DNA of 64,000 nt from Volvox africanus (Eukaryota > Chlorophyta > Chlorophyceae > Chlamydomonadales > Volvocaceae): positions 2,521,001 to 2,585,000 of the forward strand of contig BSDZ01000080.1 of the NCBI GenBank assembly GCA_030268105.1. The letters are read 5' to 3'. Position 1 is the stretch's first letter, and each line of letters begins with the position of its first letter. Below the pieces are notes generated by a model. The model saw only the letters and a list, made by a program, of their open reading frames with translations, did no database searches and was not told the origin of the DNA. Position numbers and translations under genes: made by a program. Positions 1-12,617 of this stretch are shown one piece after another.

Positions 1-1939
1 ATAAGGATTTTGGAATTGATGTTCTTCATTGGGCTTATGATGAACAAATTTCAACGCGATTTGCTGAAATTGTCGACGCAGTTGAACACACGCATATACT
101 CTATCTGTGAAGGTAACACTATTTAAGTTGTTTAGGAAGTTCATTGTTTTTCATACGGTATGTACATCTTCGTAATATCCCGTCTGTAGACTTATTAGGA
201 AGGCTAACAACGACATAGTATTTGGTGCGTGACTAGGTCACGGAACATGAGAGGGACGCTGGAGGATTGTTGGAGGAAGGCCTTAAGCCAAAACTTTCCT
301 TACATGCACAGCAGCATTCACAAATTAAAGTTATATTTACTTTCGCATCTACGTTGACATTCTATCAGCGTGCCCGTTTGGGCAGCGAGGTCCATGTTGG
401 TCTTAAGCAATTTCTACCTGTTGACCTTTGTATCTGGTTTTGAATGTAGAGGTCATGAACGCCAAGCATGGACATCGGATATCTTCCTTGTGAACTGACG
501 AACCAGAGGTGAAGCCGCTCTGGAGCGGTCATGCCCCCGTCCTTTATAGCCAGATTCTCGGGTATCAAATCAACATGAGACCTATATCTACTTTTACTGT
601 CTCTATAGCAGCTTCAGAAAGCGCAGAAACATGATCTCGACCAGGTCGGGCTTGTATCGCTGTCGTAACCGCCAGGTTGAAGCCACAAACATGCAAGTGA
701 AATCAAACTTTCAGTTATAATTCTAGTAAGACTCATGCAAGATGGTCTTTGGATTAACCAAGTGTGCATGTCTGACGATGCATAATGTTAGCCACCAGTC
801 AAGCGTGTAACCCACTCGATCGTGTTTTTAATCTTAGATGGTTTAACAGGATATTTGTACTAAGATGAAACCCTGCACAAAAGATCAGAAACCCATACCT
901 GATACCGAAACCGGCTTTGATAGTCCCGCCCTAGATTGCTCCCTGTCAACTTTCTGGGTGCTTCGGCTAAGTTAAAACTCATTTACATATATTTAGAATA
1001 AATGTACATGAATCATTGCAAGCAATACACTAAAAAACACGCTGGAGAGTAGCCCTACCCCGCCGGTGTACGGAAGCGACTTGTCCTGGTCTCTGCTGTG
1101 ATACTCCCCTCTCGAATCGCGTCCTTATCCATCTCCTCACATATCACACTTTACAGCCTGGGATGGTGACCTTTAGCCGCGTGGCAGACGCCCTTTATGA
1201 AATGGTCAGCCTTGGCACAAAAGCGGAACCGAACTGTTCAAGCACACAACAGCTCAAACAAGCGAGTTGGACCCAATCCTACGCACCAATGGTTGCAGTA
1301 TACGCACCTTAACCCGACAGTGTTCTATGCAGCCCTGCATGTATGTAAGCCCTTGTTAGTACCGAAAGCATCCCCCGACAGCTACATCCCTTCAGCATGT
1401 AATGTTAACGTCAAACGCAACAAAGTCCAACAACCTTCCCGGCGAGCTGACCACTTCTTACATTATGTGAATCAGGATCGAAACGGGATTGTTTACACAA
1501 ATGGTTTTACGAGTATGACTCGGCCACGCTCGGATTCTGTGCGTTGACCAAATTGACCAAGTACGGAGTCAACTGCAGCTTGGAGAAAAGTCGATTGTGA
1601 AGCTTTAGGACAGGATTAATGGAAAATTTGGCCCGATCTATAGCTGACTTTCTCAATGCTGTCTAGACGAGAAGAAATCTAGAACTACGGAAAGACGGAA
1701 CAAGTTTTCGCGGCTGGGCTCGTTCTAAATCGATAAACAAAGTAAAGTGTGCTATCTTAAGAGGCATAAGGCTGTAAGGCTGTTACTCCAGGCCTCCAGC
1801 CTTGGGTAGGGATAAGATAGACAGTCTGGACCTACTGAACTCCCTCATAATTGCAGGCGAACTGAGTGCGTTGTAAAGGTCAACTTCTAGATAAGTGGAC
1901 TTCGGTGTTTTGCTTGTTACTATTGTGAGCAGCGCTGTC
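1..1939. other. No supported gene; possible exon at left edge
   Basis: This is an AT-richer stretch. The first ~110 bases on the + strand are open in two frames, one of them starting KDFGIDVLHWAYDEQ, and end at a possible GTAACA donor near 113. That could be the end of an exon entering from outside the window, but there is nothing to join it to. The open frame at 1197-1547 shows no recognisable motif, lies in sequence of mixed composition, and is probably chance. Confidence 0.3.
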
Positions 1940-4900
1940 ATGGAGGCACTTACAGAGCGCAGCCTTGTGGCCGAAGTTGCGGGTGGAACTTTCAGTTTTA
2001 AGAATAAAATAAGTGCAACCGCTGTCAAGGCATTGTGGGAGAAGCTTGCTCGGTTCGTCGCCGGTGAGACCCCAGGGTCGGGGCACCTAACCTCGATTTA
2101 GAACGAGCCCAGCCGCCTTCCTAACACACGCTATCTCCGCAGATTCGCTGAAACAACAAAAAGGTGTTCTCCTACCTAATTTGGGAACGTTTAATGTGGG
2201 GCCAGTGGTCGGGGAAATACGCAAGAAAGTCCGTATGTCCTTCGCTTTGCTTGAAACCCGCTATGCGGGTGTTTCCCAGGAGCGTCCAAAATACTCCATC
2301 GGTGAGTCTGCGGGAAGTCCACACTAAATTACATTCTATGTAAATTTCCTTAGTAGGTATTGTCGTGCAGTAAAACTGTGCATTCATTCTTCTGTTGTAT
2401 TCTACGTGTACATACGGATACTCTCATCAAGCACCAGCCGGTTGTTTGTCGCTGTAGGTGGGAGGTGCCCGGTAGTGCAGCCGAACTACGGCTTGCTAGC
2501 CACGGCTTCCGCAGTTCATCGCGGGACTTGCCAACGGCTAGTCTTGGAATTGATGCAACGCCTGGGCGTTCACCTGCTCTCAGGGCGTCCTATACAGGTA
2601 AGCGGCGTCTGCCGTTTAACTTCAAGAGCTGCCGACTTTTTGTGTCCTTTGTATGGGACGTTGCGACAAGTAGTTGGTAGTGGAGCACGAATTGCATGAC
2701 ACCAGGTCTACCTGCCATCCCGTGTGGCTCACAAAGCCACACGGCGTCCGCCTATCCAGGCAACGAGTGCACGCCTCCGCCCACGCGCACCTACCCGTAC
2801 AGGTAGCGTTCCCCGGGCTCGGACGTCTACACACAAATAGGGCCGGCCGGATCCAGTTTGATTTCGACCCGTTACTGCGTGAATTCTTCGAGCTGGAGCG
2901 TGAGCGAGTCATACCAGAGGTGCGATGTGGGTGGGACGCCTTCTACTCCTGCCTGCCGCATCCATGCCCGCCGAGGGGCTCATCTGAAGGATGATCAATG
3001 GTGCCATGTCCATGTCGCTTTTTTCTGCAAGCGCGGGCGCGTCACAGCGGCAATGACAGCAAACTGCGGGCACATTATAGAGGCCGCGAGGCTAGAATTT
3101 ACAAGATAGCAATCAAAATGCAAATGTGGCCCGGGCGGCCCAGGCGGTGTGCGGCCCGACATGGGATTCTGACACAGTGCCAGCTGAAGAGCGGGATGGA
3201 AGTGGCCTCACCGCCCTGAACTTTGCAACATTCCACAATGTACAGCTCCTTGAGCACTGCCTTCCGGAACCTTCTGGTGTCGCTGGTAACTGCACCTGCT
3301 CACGCATTTGATGGCGTGGTGCCCACCTGCAGATGGAGCAGGGTGCGGCCGTCGCCGTGGAGGATGGGGAACCAACCGTTAACAATTTGGTGAAGGGTCT
3401 GCAGCATGTGCACCTGCACGATCCCCCGGCCCTTAAGAGCAGGTGAGGCCAGCTGCGGTGCTTTGCTATTTACGTGCTTTGGGATTTTGGTCATCATAGC
3501 CGCGCTGCGAACCGTGAGCCCGGGTATGGTAAGATCGTACACACGGTCTTTGCGCACCGGGCACTTCGATGATAGTACGCAGCAACAGAGGCCCCTGACC
3601 CGCGCTTGGTTCGTTTGGCTTCAACAGGCCCACATCAAGTGTAGCAGCCGGCGCGCCAAAGTCGCCTCTGGCTCGGGTAAAACGCAACGCGCACGCACCG
3701 TATAAGGGGGAGCTGCTGGACCTATGGAGGTTGTGTAAGAGAAATGACAGGTACGGGGACGTTGACGGGTCTTGATGCTTGAGTTATGCATTGGTGGCGG
3801 TCGGGCCTCAGGCACTTGGCATGCTTCCGCGTCATCTTCCTGGCACAGTCCATCACGTGCTTCAGTTGGATTGCTCTGAATGATTTAAAACCCCGCGTTA
3901 TGTCTTCTAATGGCGGGGGACTAACGCGCGGCGCACGGTCTAAATGCACGTGGGGATGCTTGCCCCATCCAGGATAAGCTCTGGCTGCGTACCGCGACTG
4001 CAGCTGGAGCAATGGCTGTACAAGGAGTGCAAGCAGGTGCTGATGCATGTGGCAGCATCGACTGTCCTGCAGCTGCTGACGACCAACACCTATGGTAAGT
4101 ACTTGTGGCATTTGTTTATGGCTTAGCTGGCCAAACCATTACAAACCCGTTGGGATACTTGGCTGAGGGCATGGCGATAGGCATTGCACCATGCTACCAT
4201 ATGCGTATCACCCTCGCTGCAGGATGAGCCGGCTACCTCCGACTTGTGCGGGCCTTCCTTGGTCAATTTCCTTTGCCTGTACGACGTGTCATGCAGGCAA
4301 GACAGGGAAGCACATCTTGTATAAGCCCTTCCTGGATCAGCTGGAATTGGCAGTTATTAAGGTGCGAGAAGAGGTATTTTATCACGAGTGCACTACCCGC
4401 CGTATGTGTGGAGGCTCCACAGTCCTACAGTAAGGGTAGAGGTTGACGATATGACAATTCCCAACTCGGAAGCGGGAGATGGGATCGCAGCGGATGCCAG
4501 TGACTGAGGGTATGACTCTGGGTTACACCCCTTGTTACACCCTTTTGCATCCCTGTGCACGCGAGGGCTGCCGAAAGTCAAATCACGAATGGCTTATCTG
4601 TCGCACTTCAGATGACATGCCTTCATTAAGCCATAGGGTTGGAATCTAATTTTGCAGGAGGAGAACTCGCCACGGCGTGCGAGCTCGCCAACACGCGTCG
4701 TGGAGGTGCGCATCGACGGTCGATCGTCAGTGCAACGTAGGCAGCAGCAGCAGCAAGATCACGACGAGGACGAGACGGAGGTCGCCGAGGTGGGATTGCA
4801 GGGCACCAGGCAACGCTTATCATGCTTGTTAAACGTCTGAGTACACTACCCATAAGCTATTGAATGACGCACCACGGGTTCGGCATTCAGTAGGAAATTC

Positions 4901-6644
4901 CTGCTAGGTTTATTTGAGGGCTTCCAATATCCTATGCGATTGGATGCTGAGTGGTTTGACTATTAGAGTCTGCTTATTCGAGGCACTGCGAGAGCCACAA
5001 CACAATCCTCCCTCCGTTGCCCCAGGGGACTCTATCACCTGTCAAGCCGGGTCAGGAGGGACGGCAGTCAACAGAATGGGCTGAGGGCCACTACCTCGCC
5101 CAGTCGTCATACCCTCCGCCGGGCCAGCTGCAGCCGCAGGACCCGTATCCGTCGCAAGGGTACTACCCTTCGCCGCAGGACTACCTCGCGCCAAACCATC
5201 CGCAGCACCAAACGCCTCAACAGTTCCACACGCTGGGTCAGTATGGACAACCGCTGTTGCAACACACGCCGCAAGGCCAGCAGCAGGTATCGTCGGGGAA
5301 GGGGCAGTACCAGCAGCAAGGGCAGGTCCCGCAATGGACCCAACAACAACGTCAGCAACAGCAAGGGGGACGAGCACAGCCCGTGCAGTCCTCCCAAAAG
5401 CCAAATATGCCAGGGGGCGGCCTACAGGCCTGGGAGGGCCAGGACCCGGGGCAGCGTTCGGGATCCTCCGGCTCGAAGCCGTATCACTATTACCAGAACC
5501 AGCTGTCGCCACGCTCCCGGCGCGACTTCGACAACTTCAACCGGCTCCATTTCGAGAAATTGCAGCAGGTAAGCGAAGGGGCCGGGCATCTCGGTAAGAA
5601 GGTTAAAACATGAAGATATGGACATGAAGCAGGGGCAAATGAGGCAGCTCCGACGCTCTGGTAAGCTTTACGTAGATGTAGATCCATGTTTTCTTCACCC
5701 GTCCATTCAACCCGCGTGTGGACGCGCTCACATTGTTACGGTGACAGATCCGTGGTTCAGACTACAAGCACCGGGCCGTGACGCCTAAGGTCGGCGAGGA
5801 TGAGCTCAACCTGCAGGAGTACCAGGCCATGCGGCAGACGCGCAACGCGTTGACGCCTGCGGAGGTGCTTAGCATTGAAGAAGACCGGCCTTCCAGCCGC
5901 GAGCCGCACGTGAGTTTGCAAATGATCGGGTTCTGTCTATTAAAACGTCCACGTTTAAGAATATAAGAAGTATTCGATATGATCGATGTCTTGGGTTCCC
6001 GCTGGCAGCTTAACAATACTTTCCTGATGCCAGAACGCGGGCATGCGACCTGTGGCCTGTCTTTTCGCCCTGTGACATGCAGCCCGTCGTCTCGATGCAA
6101 CGGCAGCGGGGCTCCCCAGGGCCCAAGCCGCAAATTCTGACCTTGGCACACGAGCCGCCATCGTCATCTCACGTGCCCGGCCTTCCAACACACCAGTATC
6201 GGCTGCAGCAGCAGGCCGCGACACCTCAGGTGCCGTACTCGGGACGGAATTCGACACCGCTTCCGCGGCCATACTCTGAGCGGCAGCTGACGCCAGGCGA
6301 GGATGACTCGCCGCCCATCTCGCAATATGACATCATCAACGAATCTGATCCGATCAAGCGGCAGCAAAAACGGAACGAGCTGGCCAACGCTCTAAACCGC
6401 AAGTGGTCGGAGCAGGTAAGGGATACCGGTGCTCCCTCGTCGTGGGTGTTCTTATGTGTTTCAAATGCAGCCTGATGCCACCTTGCCGTGGGCCCGAACC
6501 TGCGCGCAGATACGGGAAAAGGAGGTTGTGCTGGAGAATCTGGCAGAGGCGCAAGCCCGCTGGCCTTACGTGCCCACGCACCGGCCCAATGACAAAAGGC
6601 CGGCTGATGCCGTGAGCCGGCCGCTGTCGGCATGGGCTCCCTGA
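1940..6644 (+). CDS. CCDC81: CCDC81-like protein with tandem HU-type domains
   Basis: The model has fourteen exons with matching phases and gives 777 aa: 1940-2063, 2143-2301, 2458-2597, 2803-2919, 3333-3442, 3628-3750, 3973-4094, 4297-4373, 4658-4789, 5026-5568, 5630-5660, 5761-5909, 6083-6415 and 6471-6644. Residues ~20-180 match the two eukaryotic HU domains of CCDC81: KGVLLPNLGTF in the first, then PNYGLLATASAV and GLGRLHTNRAGRI in the second. CCDC81 is a centrosome and centriolar-satellite protein in animals, so a basal-body or ciliary role is inferred. Residues ~250-320 hold an EF-hand-like loop (LCKRNDRISSG) followed by LEQWLYKECKQV. The middle is Gln/Pro/Tyr-rich and low complexity. 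The C-terminus is charged (IKRQQKRNELANALNRKW), as in the coiled end of the family. The start is the first ATG in frame with the HU domain. Exons 5 and 11 are the least certain. Confidence 0.78.
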
Positions 6645-6839
6645 GGTTTTCCGGACCGGGAGTGGGCGGGTCTGGATTTGGTAGCCATGCGAACCTTTGT
6701 TCATATTTATATGTATTGCCATTGCCGCGATAGTATGCCCGGGGCATGCATGGTTTTCCCAGAGTCGGAGTTCGTCCTGTACTGCACAGGTGTGGACAGC
6801 CGATGCGGTCTGAAGTCATTCCCTCGGGCACAGTTGCAT

Positions 6840-6844
6840 TGTAA
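6840..6844 (+). terminator. TGTAA polyadenylation signal
   Basis: The pentamer TGTAA lies 196 nt after the stop of the CCDC81-like gene. This is the standard polyadenylation signal of chlamydomonadalean algae, and its place in a short 3' UTR supports the gene end. Confidence 0.5.
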
Positions 6845-7020
6845 ATACATAAGATGTGTGAGCACTGTGATAAGCTGTGCATTTAAAAGCCTTTGTATTC
6901 GGCAGTGATAGAATTTGACGGCCTTGTGTTGGAACTAAATCTTCGTCAGCAATTTGAATCGGTGCTTAATAACCTAAATTTAACACCAAATCCTAAGCCT
7001 CTTGTCAGTCGTTTGTAAGC

Positions 7021-7514
7021 ATGAGCATCACAGCGGCGCAAGTGAAGGAGAAGCTTCTGGTCTCGCTGGAAGCCGACAGCGTGGTGAGGTGGCCATTACT
7101 GCCAGCCATAAGTAACGCGTAATGACAAAGACTTCTGGATGATGAATTGCAGGACGTTGTAGACACGTCAGGAGGGTGAGCTCTTGCAGTTACGACAGCG
7201 AGTTCCGTTACAAATCGGTTAGCCGCTTACAACGTTGTTGACTTACAAACTCCGATTCTCCCCTTATTGGCCACCAGATGTGGTGCTGCATTTGAAGTGG
7301 CCGTAGTCTCGAAGGCATTCGAAGGCAAAACACTCATCCAGCGCCATCGACTGGTACGAACACGAACAAACGAATGGCGGAGTCCAAATGAAAGGTTCGG
7401 ACTACATCCTCCCGTGTGCAGGTGAACGAGGCTTTAAAGGAGGAGATGGCCTCCATCCACGCGTTATCCATTAAGAGGTGCTGGACGCCTGCTCAGGTGC
7501 CATCCGCACAGTAA
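7021..7514 (+). CDS. BOLA2: BolA-like protein, BolA2 class
   Basis: Four exons (7021-7083, 7153-7175, 7278-7353, 7422-7514) join in phase to give 84 aa, the usual length of cytosolic BolA2. The protein starts MSITAAQVKEKLL. It has the DTSGGCGAAFEV core with the Cys of the metal-binding loop, then FEGKTLIQRHRLVN with the near-invariant His, and ends KEEMASIHALSIKR with the C-terminal His. BolA2 proteins bind CGFS monothiol glutaredoxins through a shared [2Fe-2S] cluster and act in iron sensing and Fe-S trafficking. There is no targeting extension, so a cytosolic or nuclear location is expected. The second exon is only 23 nt, which is why no single open frame shows the gene. The family assignment is firm; the glutaredoxin partnership is inferred from the family. 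Confidence 0.93.
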
Positions 7515-7607
7515 CAGAGCACAACGGATCTGCGCATATGGAGCTGCCTTCCCAGAGAGAGAAAATGTCATGAGATTATATACAGTAGAATAACACCTTT
7601 GGGATGC

Positions 7608-7612
7608 TGTAA
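7608..7612 (+). terminator. TGTAA polyadenylation signal of the BolA gene
   Basis: TGTAA lies 94 nt after the BolA stop and before the stop codon of the convergent zinc-finger gene at 7682, so the two coding regions are only 165 nt apart. Confidence 0.55.
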
Positions 7613-7679
7613 AAGTCCAGGCGAACCACCTCAAGTGATAATCATGATAATGCCGCCCAGGTACACTAATTGCCATCCG

Positions 7680-10600
7680 CTACTGCACTTCACCAGGCGC
7701 CCACCGGGCCTGCATCATCTTGTCCAGCTGCGCGAGGAGGGCCTTTGCGCCCCAGGCAAGCAACAATCCTAGCAGCCCGACAAGTCCCATCATGACCCCC
7801 CGCCAAACGGCACTCCATCGCTCTTGCTTGCGCCGTTCAGCTTCTTTCTGAGCAGCGAGGGCTTCGCGCTCAGCCCTTGTCATCCGTGTCGGTTTCCCGG
7901 CTTTGCCGGCCGTTGGCGCAGGCCCAGCACCAACCCCGTCGGACAGGGATTCCATGCTTTGGGACGCGATCAACGCCGTCTTTGATGGGGAGGCTAATTC
8001 ATTTGCCGCACCCTTGCCTTGCGTTGCAGCTGCAGCCTTCGCCTTTGCTCGCTCACAGTCCGCGTCACAGGCCAGCAAGCGCGGTGCCTGCACACCGTCG
8101 TACATCCTAGAGTTCCCAAGCCGCTCCAGAGCGGCCTGTACCTCATAGCACTTCCACTTTGCGCGGCGCTTGTTGGGACAGGAGCAGCGCACGCTGACAT
8201 CGGCGCTACAGCCTTCAGGGTTGGGACAAACCCCCGAGTGGCACAAAGCCCTGTAAGAGCAGCGACAGATAAACGGGGTTAGCAAAAGTGTCCAGGGACG
8301 GGACATTCCGAAGGAGGCCATGCTTACCTGCGCGGTGCTTATACAGGAACCCTAGATGATAAGAACATCCATAAGATATTTTTAGCCTCGCAGCGCCAAG
8401 TGGCTAGTGGGAGGGCTGTTTTCTCCCGCCTGAGTCTGAGTCTACTACAGATCTATGGACTATCCCAAAGCTCTTCCCCAGGCACGGCTACCTGTCACCA
8501 GCCCAATCCCATGCCCACTTACATGCACGGGTGAGGGCAGTAGGCCAACTGCCGATGGCACGGCTTTCCGCATGAGAGCAGATGGCTCGTGCCCTCGGCG
8601 CATTTCGCTTCTGCACCAGTCAGCTTGTAGCAGGGCAGCTGCAGCATAGTCTTCCCACACAAGCAGGCTACCCGGGACTGAAGCTCGCATCGAGGGCACG
8701 GTCCGGTATGGCATCTAAGCGGGCATATGTGGCTACATCCCCGCGCCCGAACGCAGGGCTGCTCACACTGCCTGCACGCCTGCGGGATTCGTGGGTCAGA
8801 GCCATCAGCTTCTGCGGCGGCCGTGGCTGCGGTCAGCACCACCGTGCCACTGCCAATGGCGTCTGCCACAACGTGGCACGGCAGTGCGCATGAATGGTTG
8901 CCACATTGCAACGGCCGGCCACATGCTGCATTGCACCGATATGGCCGACGTTCGCAGCATGGCATTTCGACGCTGCCATGTCGACCCACGCAGATTTCCC
9001 TCAGGGGCTGTCTGCACGGCGGGCACGCGCTGGGCAACTTGCAAGCAGCCGCCGAAGCCGCCAATATCTCTACAGCTTCCATCGCAGGCTGCTGCACAGC
9101 TGGCACTGGCAACGCTGCGTCTGGCACGATGCTGCGTTTGCGCCGCGCCGATATCTCCCGGTCAGTACCAGATCCACCCACGTTGCTTTCCGAAGCCGTC
9201 ATGAATGTCGCGACCGCGGTCTTGGGCGGCGGTTGCGGTCGCTTGAAGTCAGGCACACTCGGCGGCGTCGGATCGTGACACGAGGATGCAGCACAGGTAT
9301 GACCGCAAACGAGAGGCGTTGCGCAAGGTATATTGCATGGCGGGCATGGCCCGTAATGGCAGGGGTGCAGCGGAAGCTGTGTACCGTGCCGACAAATACG
9401 CGGCACCGAGCACGGTCTGGAGCAATGCGGGGGCTCCGCCTTAGACTCAGCACCGCAGGGCAGAGTGCAGGTTGTGAAACCGCAGGCACAAGATACAACC
9501 ACCGTCAGTGGGCAAGGCCTGCACGGAAGATTTCGAAGATCAGGAATTGAACGAATTACGGTCAGTGGCAAAACTCGCAAGTTATACAGCTGACAATATA
9601 ACAATAAGCGCTTTTGTATCAACAGGCACACTCCAGGCCATTGACCTCACCTGCAGGGACCGCTATGACAGGGTGCCGGGCATTTGTGGTTACCGCATTT
9701 GAGGCGCCGCCCGCAAACCTCCTCGCACGGTGGGCAGTTGCCATCACAGCAGCGCCTCTTGCAAGGATGGCGGCCACATGCGCGCATGTCTGTGCACCGT
9801 CGCTCGCACGTGAACTCTTGGAAGCATAGAACCTCTTTCTGGCTCTTGCCGCACCTGCAGAGGGAGTTTGGCACAATAACTAAGAGGATCAGCAAAATCT
9901 CATATTGCGGGACAGAGCGCGAAGGGAAGAAAGGCTGTCGACCAATAGATCGACAGTCAAGAGGTACGCTGTTCCATGGGACCCGCATCACGACACCGGC
10001 CGTCATACTGGTGAACTTAGGGTTTACCTTGTGAATCTAGGAGTTTGCACGAAGCTCTTCGAGGTTTGTATTTCCATGTCAAAACCTTCCTGGCGCTCGT
10101 CTCAGCCGCCTAATCTGTATCCAGAATGCCCTCCCCAGTACCTGCAGTGTTTTAGGGCCGGTCCGCGGCACTGCTTCGAGCACTCTCCTTGGTGGCAGCG
10201 GTCGTTGCAGCGGTGAACGCCACAAGGCAACAGTTTACCGCATGTCCCACCGCAGGACGGCACCTTGTCTGCACATGTCAAACCGTCGTAGGTGTTCTTT
10301 CCGCAAGGGCACGTGCGCACCCCAGAAAAGGGACACGTGCCACACGGCCCCGAGTGGCAAACCTGGCAGTTGCAAGTCATGGGCAGTGGCAAGTCACTAT
10401 CCAGCCACGGTCCCATTTGCTGATGACGAAAAAGGCGTCAGCTTCCTCGCATAAATGCGAAATGGCTTGCCCCTTGCTGAATTGCATGCAAGCGTACACA
10501 ATCCCAGAATCAAATGCCAACTACTTTATTTGATTTCCTCCGCGGCTCACCGTCTCGCACTTGTGATTGCTGCAAGCCAGAGACTTGCCACAGACGCGGC

Positions 10601-12617
10601 CGCACTGGTAATCTCGGTCGCCGCACTGCAGGCGCCGCGTCTCTGCGGTGCAGCGGCAACGAAAGTCGCCCATGACTCGGCACTTCGCGCAATCGCCCGG
10701 GTGGCACACGTCGGGGCATCTGCGTAGGCAGGACCGAAGTAGGGAACCAAGAGGTACAACCAGGAGGTGGACCAAACTTGTGCTCTCGCGCCTTACAACT
10801 AGGGATTGCAGCACTGTTCCTGCCAGCATAGCCAAATTGGAAAAACCCTGTGCTTGAGAGACGCGCTTCATAGACGCATGAACACTTTCAAGCTCGGGCC
10901 GCAAAACTGAGCGTCCTAAATTTTCCAGGGGGATGGGCAAGCGGTTTCTCACCTGTGACCACAGTCCAGTCTCGCGCTGCAGGTGTCCTCGCAGCTATAA
11001 TCATGATGGCCGCAGCGCCGCTTGAGGTGCTTACGACCGCAGTAACAGCCCGCATCCACGACCAGCGGACACGGTGGGCAGGGCCCCGGGTGGCACAGGA
11101 GCAGACACGTGTGCCCGCAGCCATCGCTGAGTGGCTTGCCGCATATCTCTCCGCAGCTGTGCGGTGTGACCCATGCATCGAACTCAGGATTGGTGACTGC
11201 AGGTATTGGTTCGCGCAAACGTACTATTAAAATCAACAAGATGCAAGATCACTCGGAACTGTGTAGATAAAGCTGCCGTAGCAGCCTTAAGTGGAGGAAC
11301 AGTTATAGCGACGCTAGCAGGCGCGCTCAAGGCCACTGCCAGCTCCCTCATGACCACACTGCCGCTCGCTCAACGCCCATACTCGGCCAGGTGAGATTTT
11401 CTGAACGACGCCTTGGCGCACCTTTCCCACAGAAGCATTTGTAATGCCGAGGAATGTCCGTCGCGGGATACGTGGAGCGGCACTTCGGGCAGCCCCACTC
11501 TATCGCGGTGCGAGCTGCATCCGCGGCAGCAGCAGGGTCCTGCAGTGACCTCGCGGCCACCCTCGCACGAGCCGAGTCAACCTGGCTTCGTGCCCACTCC
11601 TGCAATCCCATGTATAAACTACGTGTGTCCAAGGTTTGCTCGTCATATTTGAACAATCTATCGTCAGCTGGAAGTAAAGATGGGGGGCCCCGTCAGATGG
11701 GGAGCTGCAAACTCGCTTTTGTCCGAATCAATGAACATCAGGTACGTCCTTCACTGCACAACTCTTACAGCTCGAATACAGCTCGATAGATCGCTATCGC
11801 TCAAATATCACAGCATTAAAATCGGTTTGGCTTACAACAATCTTGCACTACCCCCATTACCCCGGCCCCCCTACCTACTTGGATGCACACTAAGTGCAGC
11901 ACGGTATAGCAGCCCCGCTCGCAGTGCCAGACGGCCTCAGCGGGACGGATGTGGTTGAGACAAATGAGACAGCAGCTGCTGTCCACGTTGGTCAGGTAGT
12001 CGCGAATGCGGGTAAGGCCCTGTTGAAACACCTGTGATGATGCCGACGGGCGCAAGCCTAATTAGGGCTTTGTGTCCTCAAAAGGCATCGAACAGCGCCC
12101 GGGGAAAAGGGCAGCCCAAAAGGCGATTGAGGGATTCCGGCCAGCCGTGAAGCCGTGCGACCTGATCTAACATGCCCCAGGGGACGATGTCTCGGGGCAC
12201 CGTATTGCCGGAGCACCTACCTGGTCCTTCCCGATGTCGTCTCCCAGTTCGCTGCCGACCTGCAGGTACTGCTCGAAGAGAGTATTCGCAGCATGGTCCG
12301 ACTGCGCGGCAAGGGAGGCCAGAGAGACATTCGGCAACATTCGGCAACCTGCGTGCTCTCTAATGGGCTGGTTCCCTGTCGTGCCCACAATTCAGCAAAG
12401 CGATGCCCAGTGTCGGAAAAAGGGGCGCTTATGAAAAGATAGCTGAGTCTGGCCAAATTGAAACCAATGAAACAAGCCTCACCTGTGTTCCCGAGCCCTT
12501 CCATGGTCCCTGCACTGCAGCCGACTGTCCAGTGCCGCCATTGGCCTCATCATCGCTGCTAGCGTTCGATAGCACGGGACCCCGCCGGAAATGACCGTTG
12601 CCCCCCACGCGCGGCAT
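7680..12617 (-). CDS. NFXL1: NFX1-type zinc-finger protein with C-terminal membrane helix
   Basis: Ten exons read on the minus strand all join in phase and give 983 aa: 12617-12483, 12301-12221, 12031-11879, 11599-11422, 11196-10953, 10719-10551, 10362-10142, 9854-9651, 9518-8523 and 8250-7680. A RING-CH-like segment comes first (CCLICLNHIRPAEAVWHC, then EWGCPKCRSTYPATDIPRHY and CFCGK). NFX1 Cys/His repeats of the CHPGPCPPC and CGHHDYSCEDTC type follow through residue ~840. After a charged stretch (TRAEREALAAQKEAERRKQE) there is one membrane segment, GLVGLLGLLLAWGAKALL, near the end. That layout matches animal NFXL1 and plant NFXL proteins, which act as E3-ligase-like or transcriptional regulators. 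The ~100-residue Pro/Ala-rich spacer inside exon 9, between zinc-finger blocks, looks lineage-specific. Membrane anchoring is inferred. Confidence 0.9.

Noticed and set aside
8894..9550. 218-codon + strand open frame
   Set aside because: It overlaps the large NFX1 zinc-finger exon on the minus strand, whose Cys/His repeats are unambiguous.
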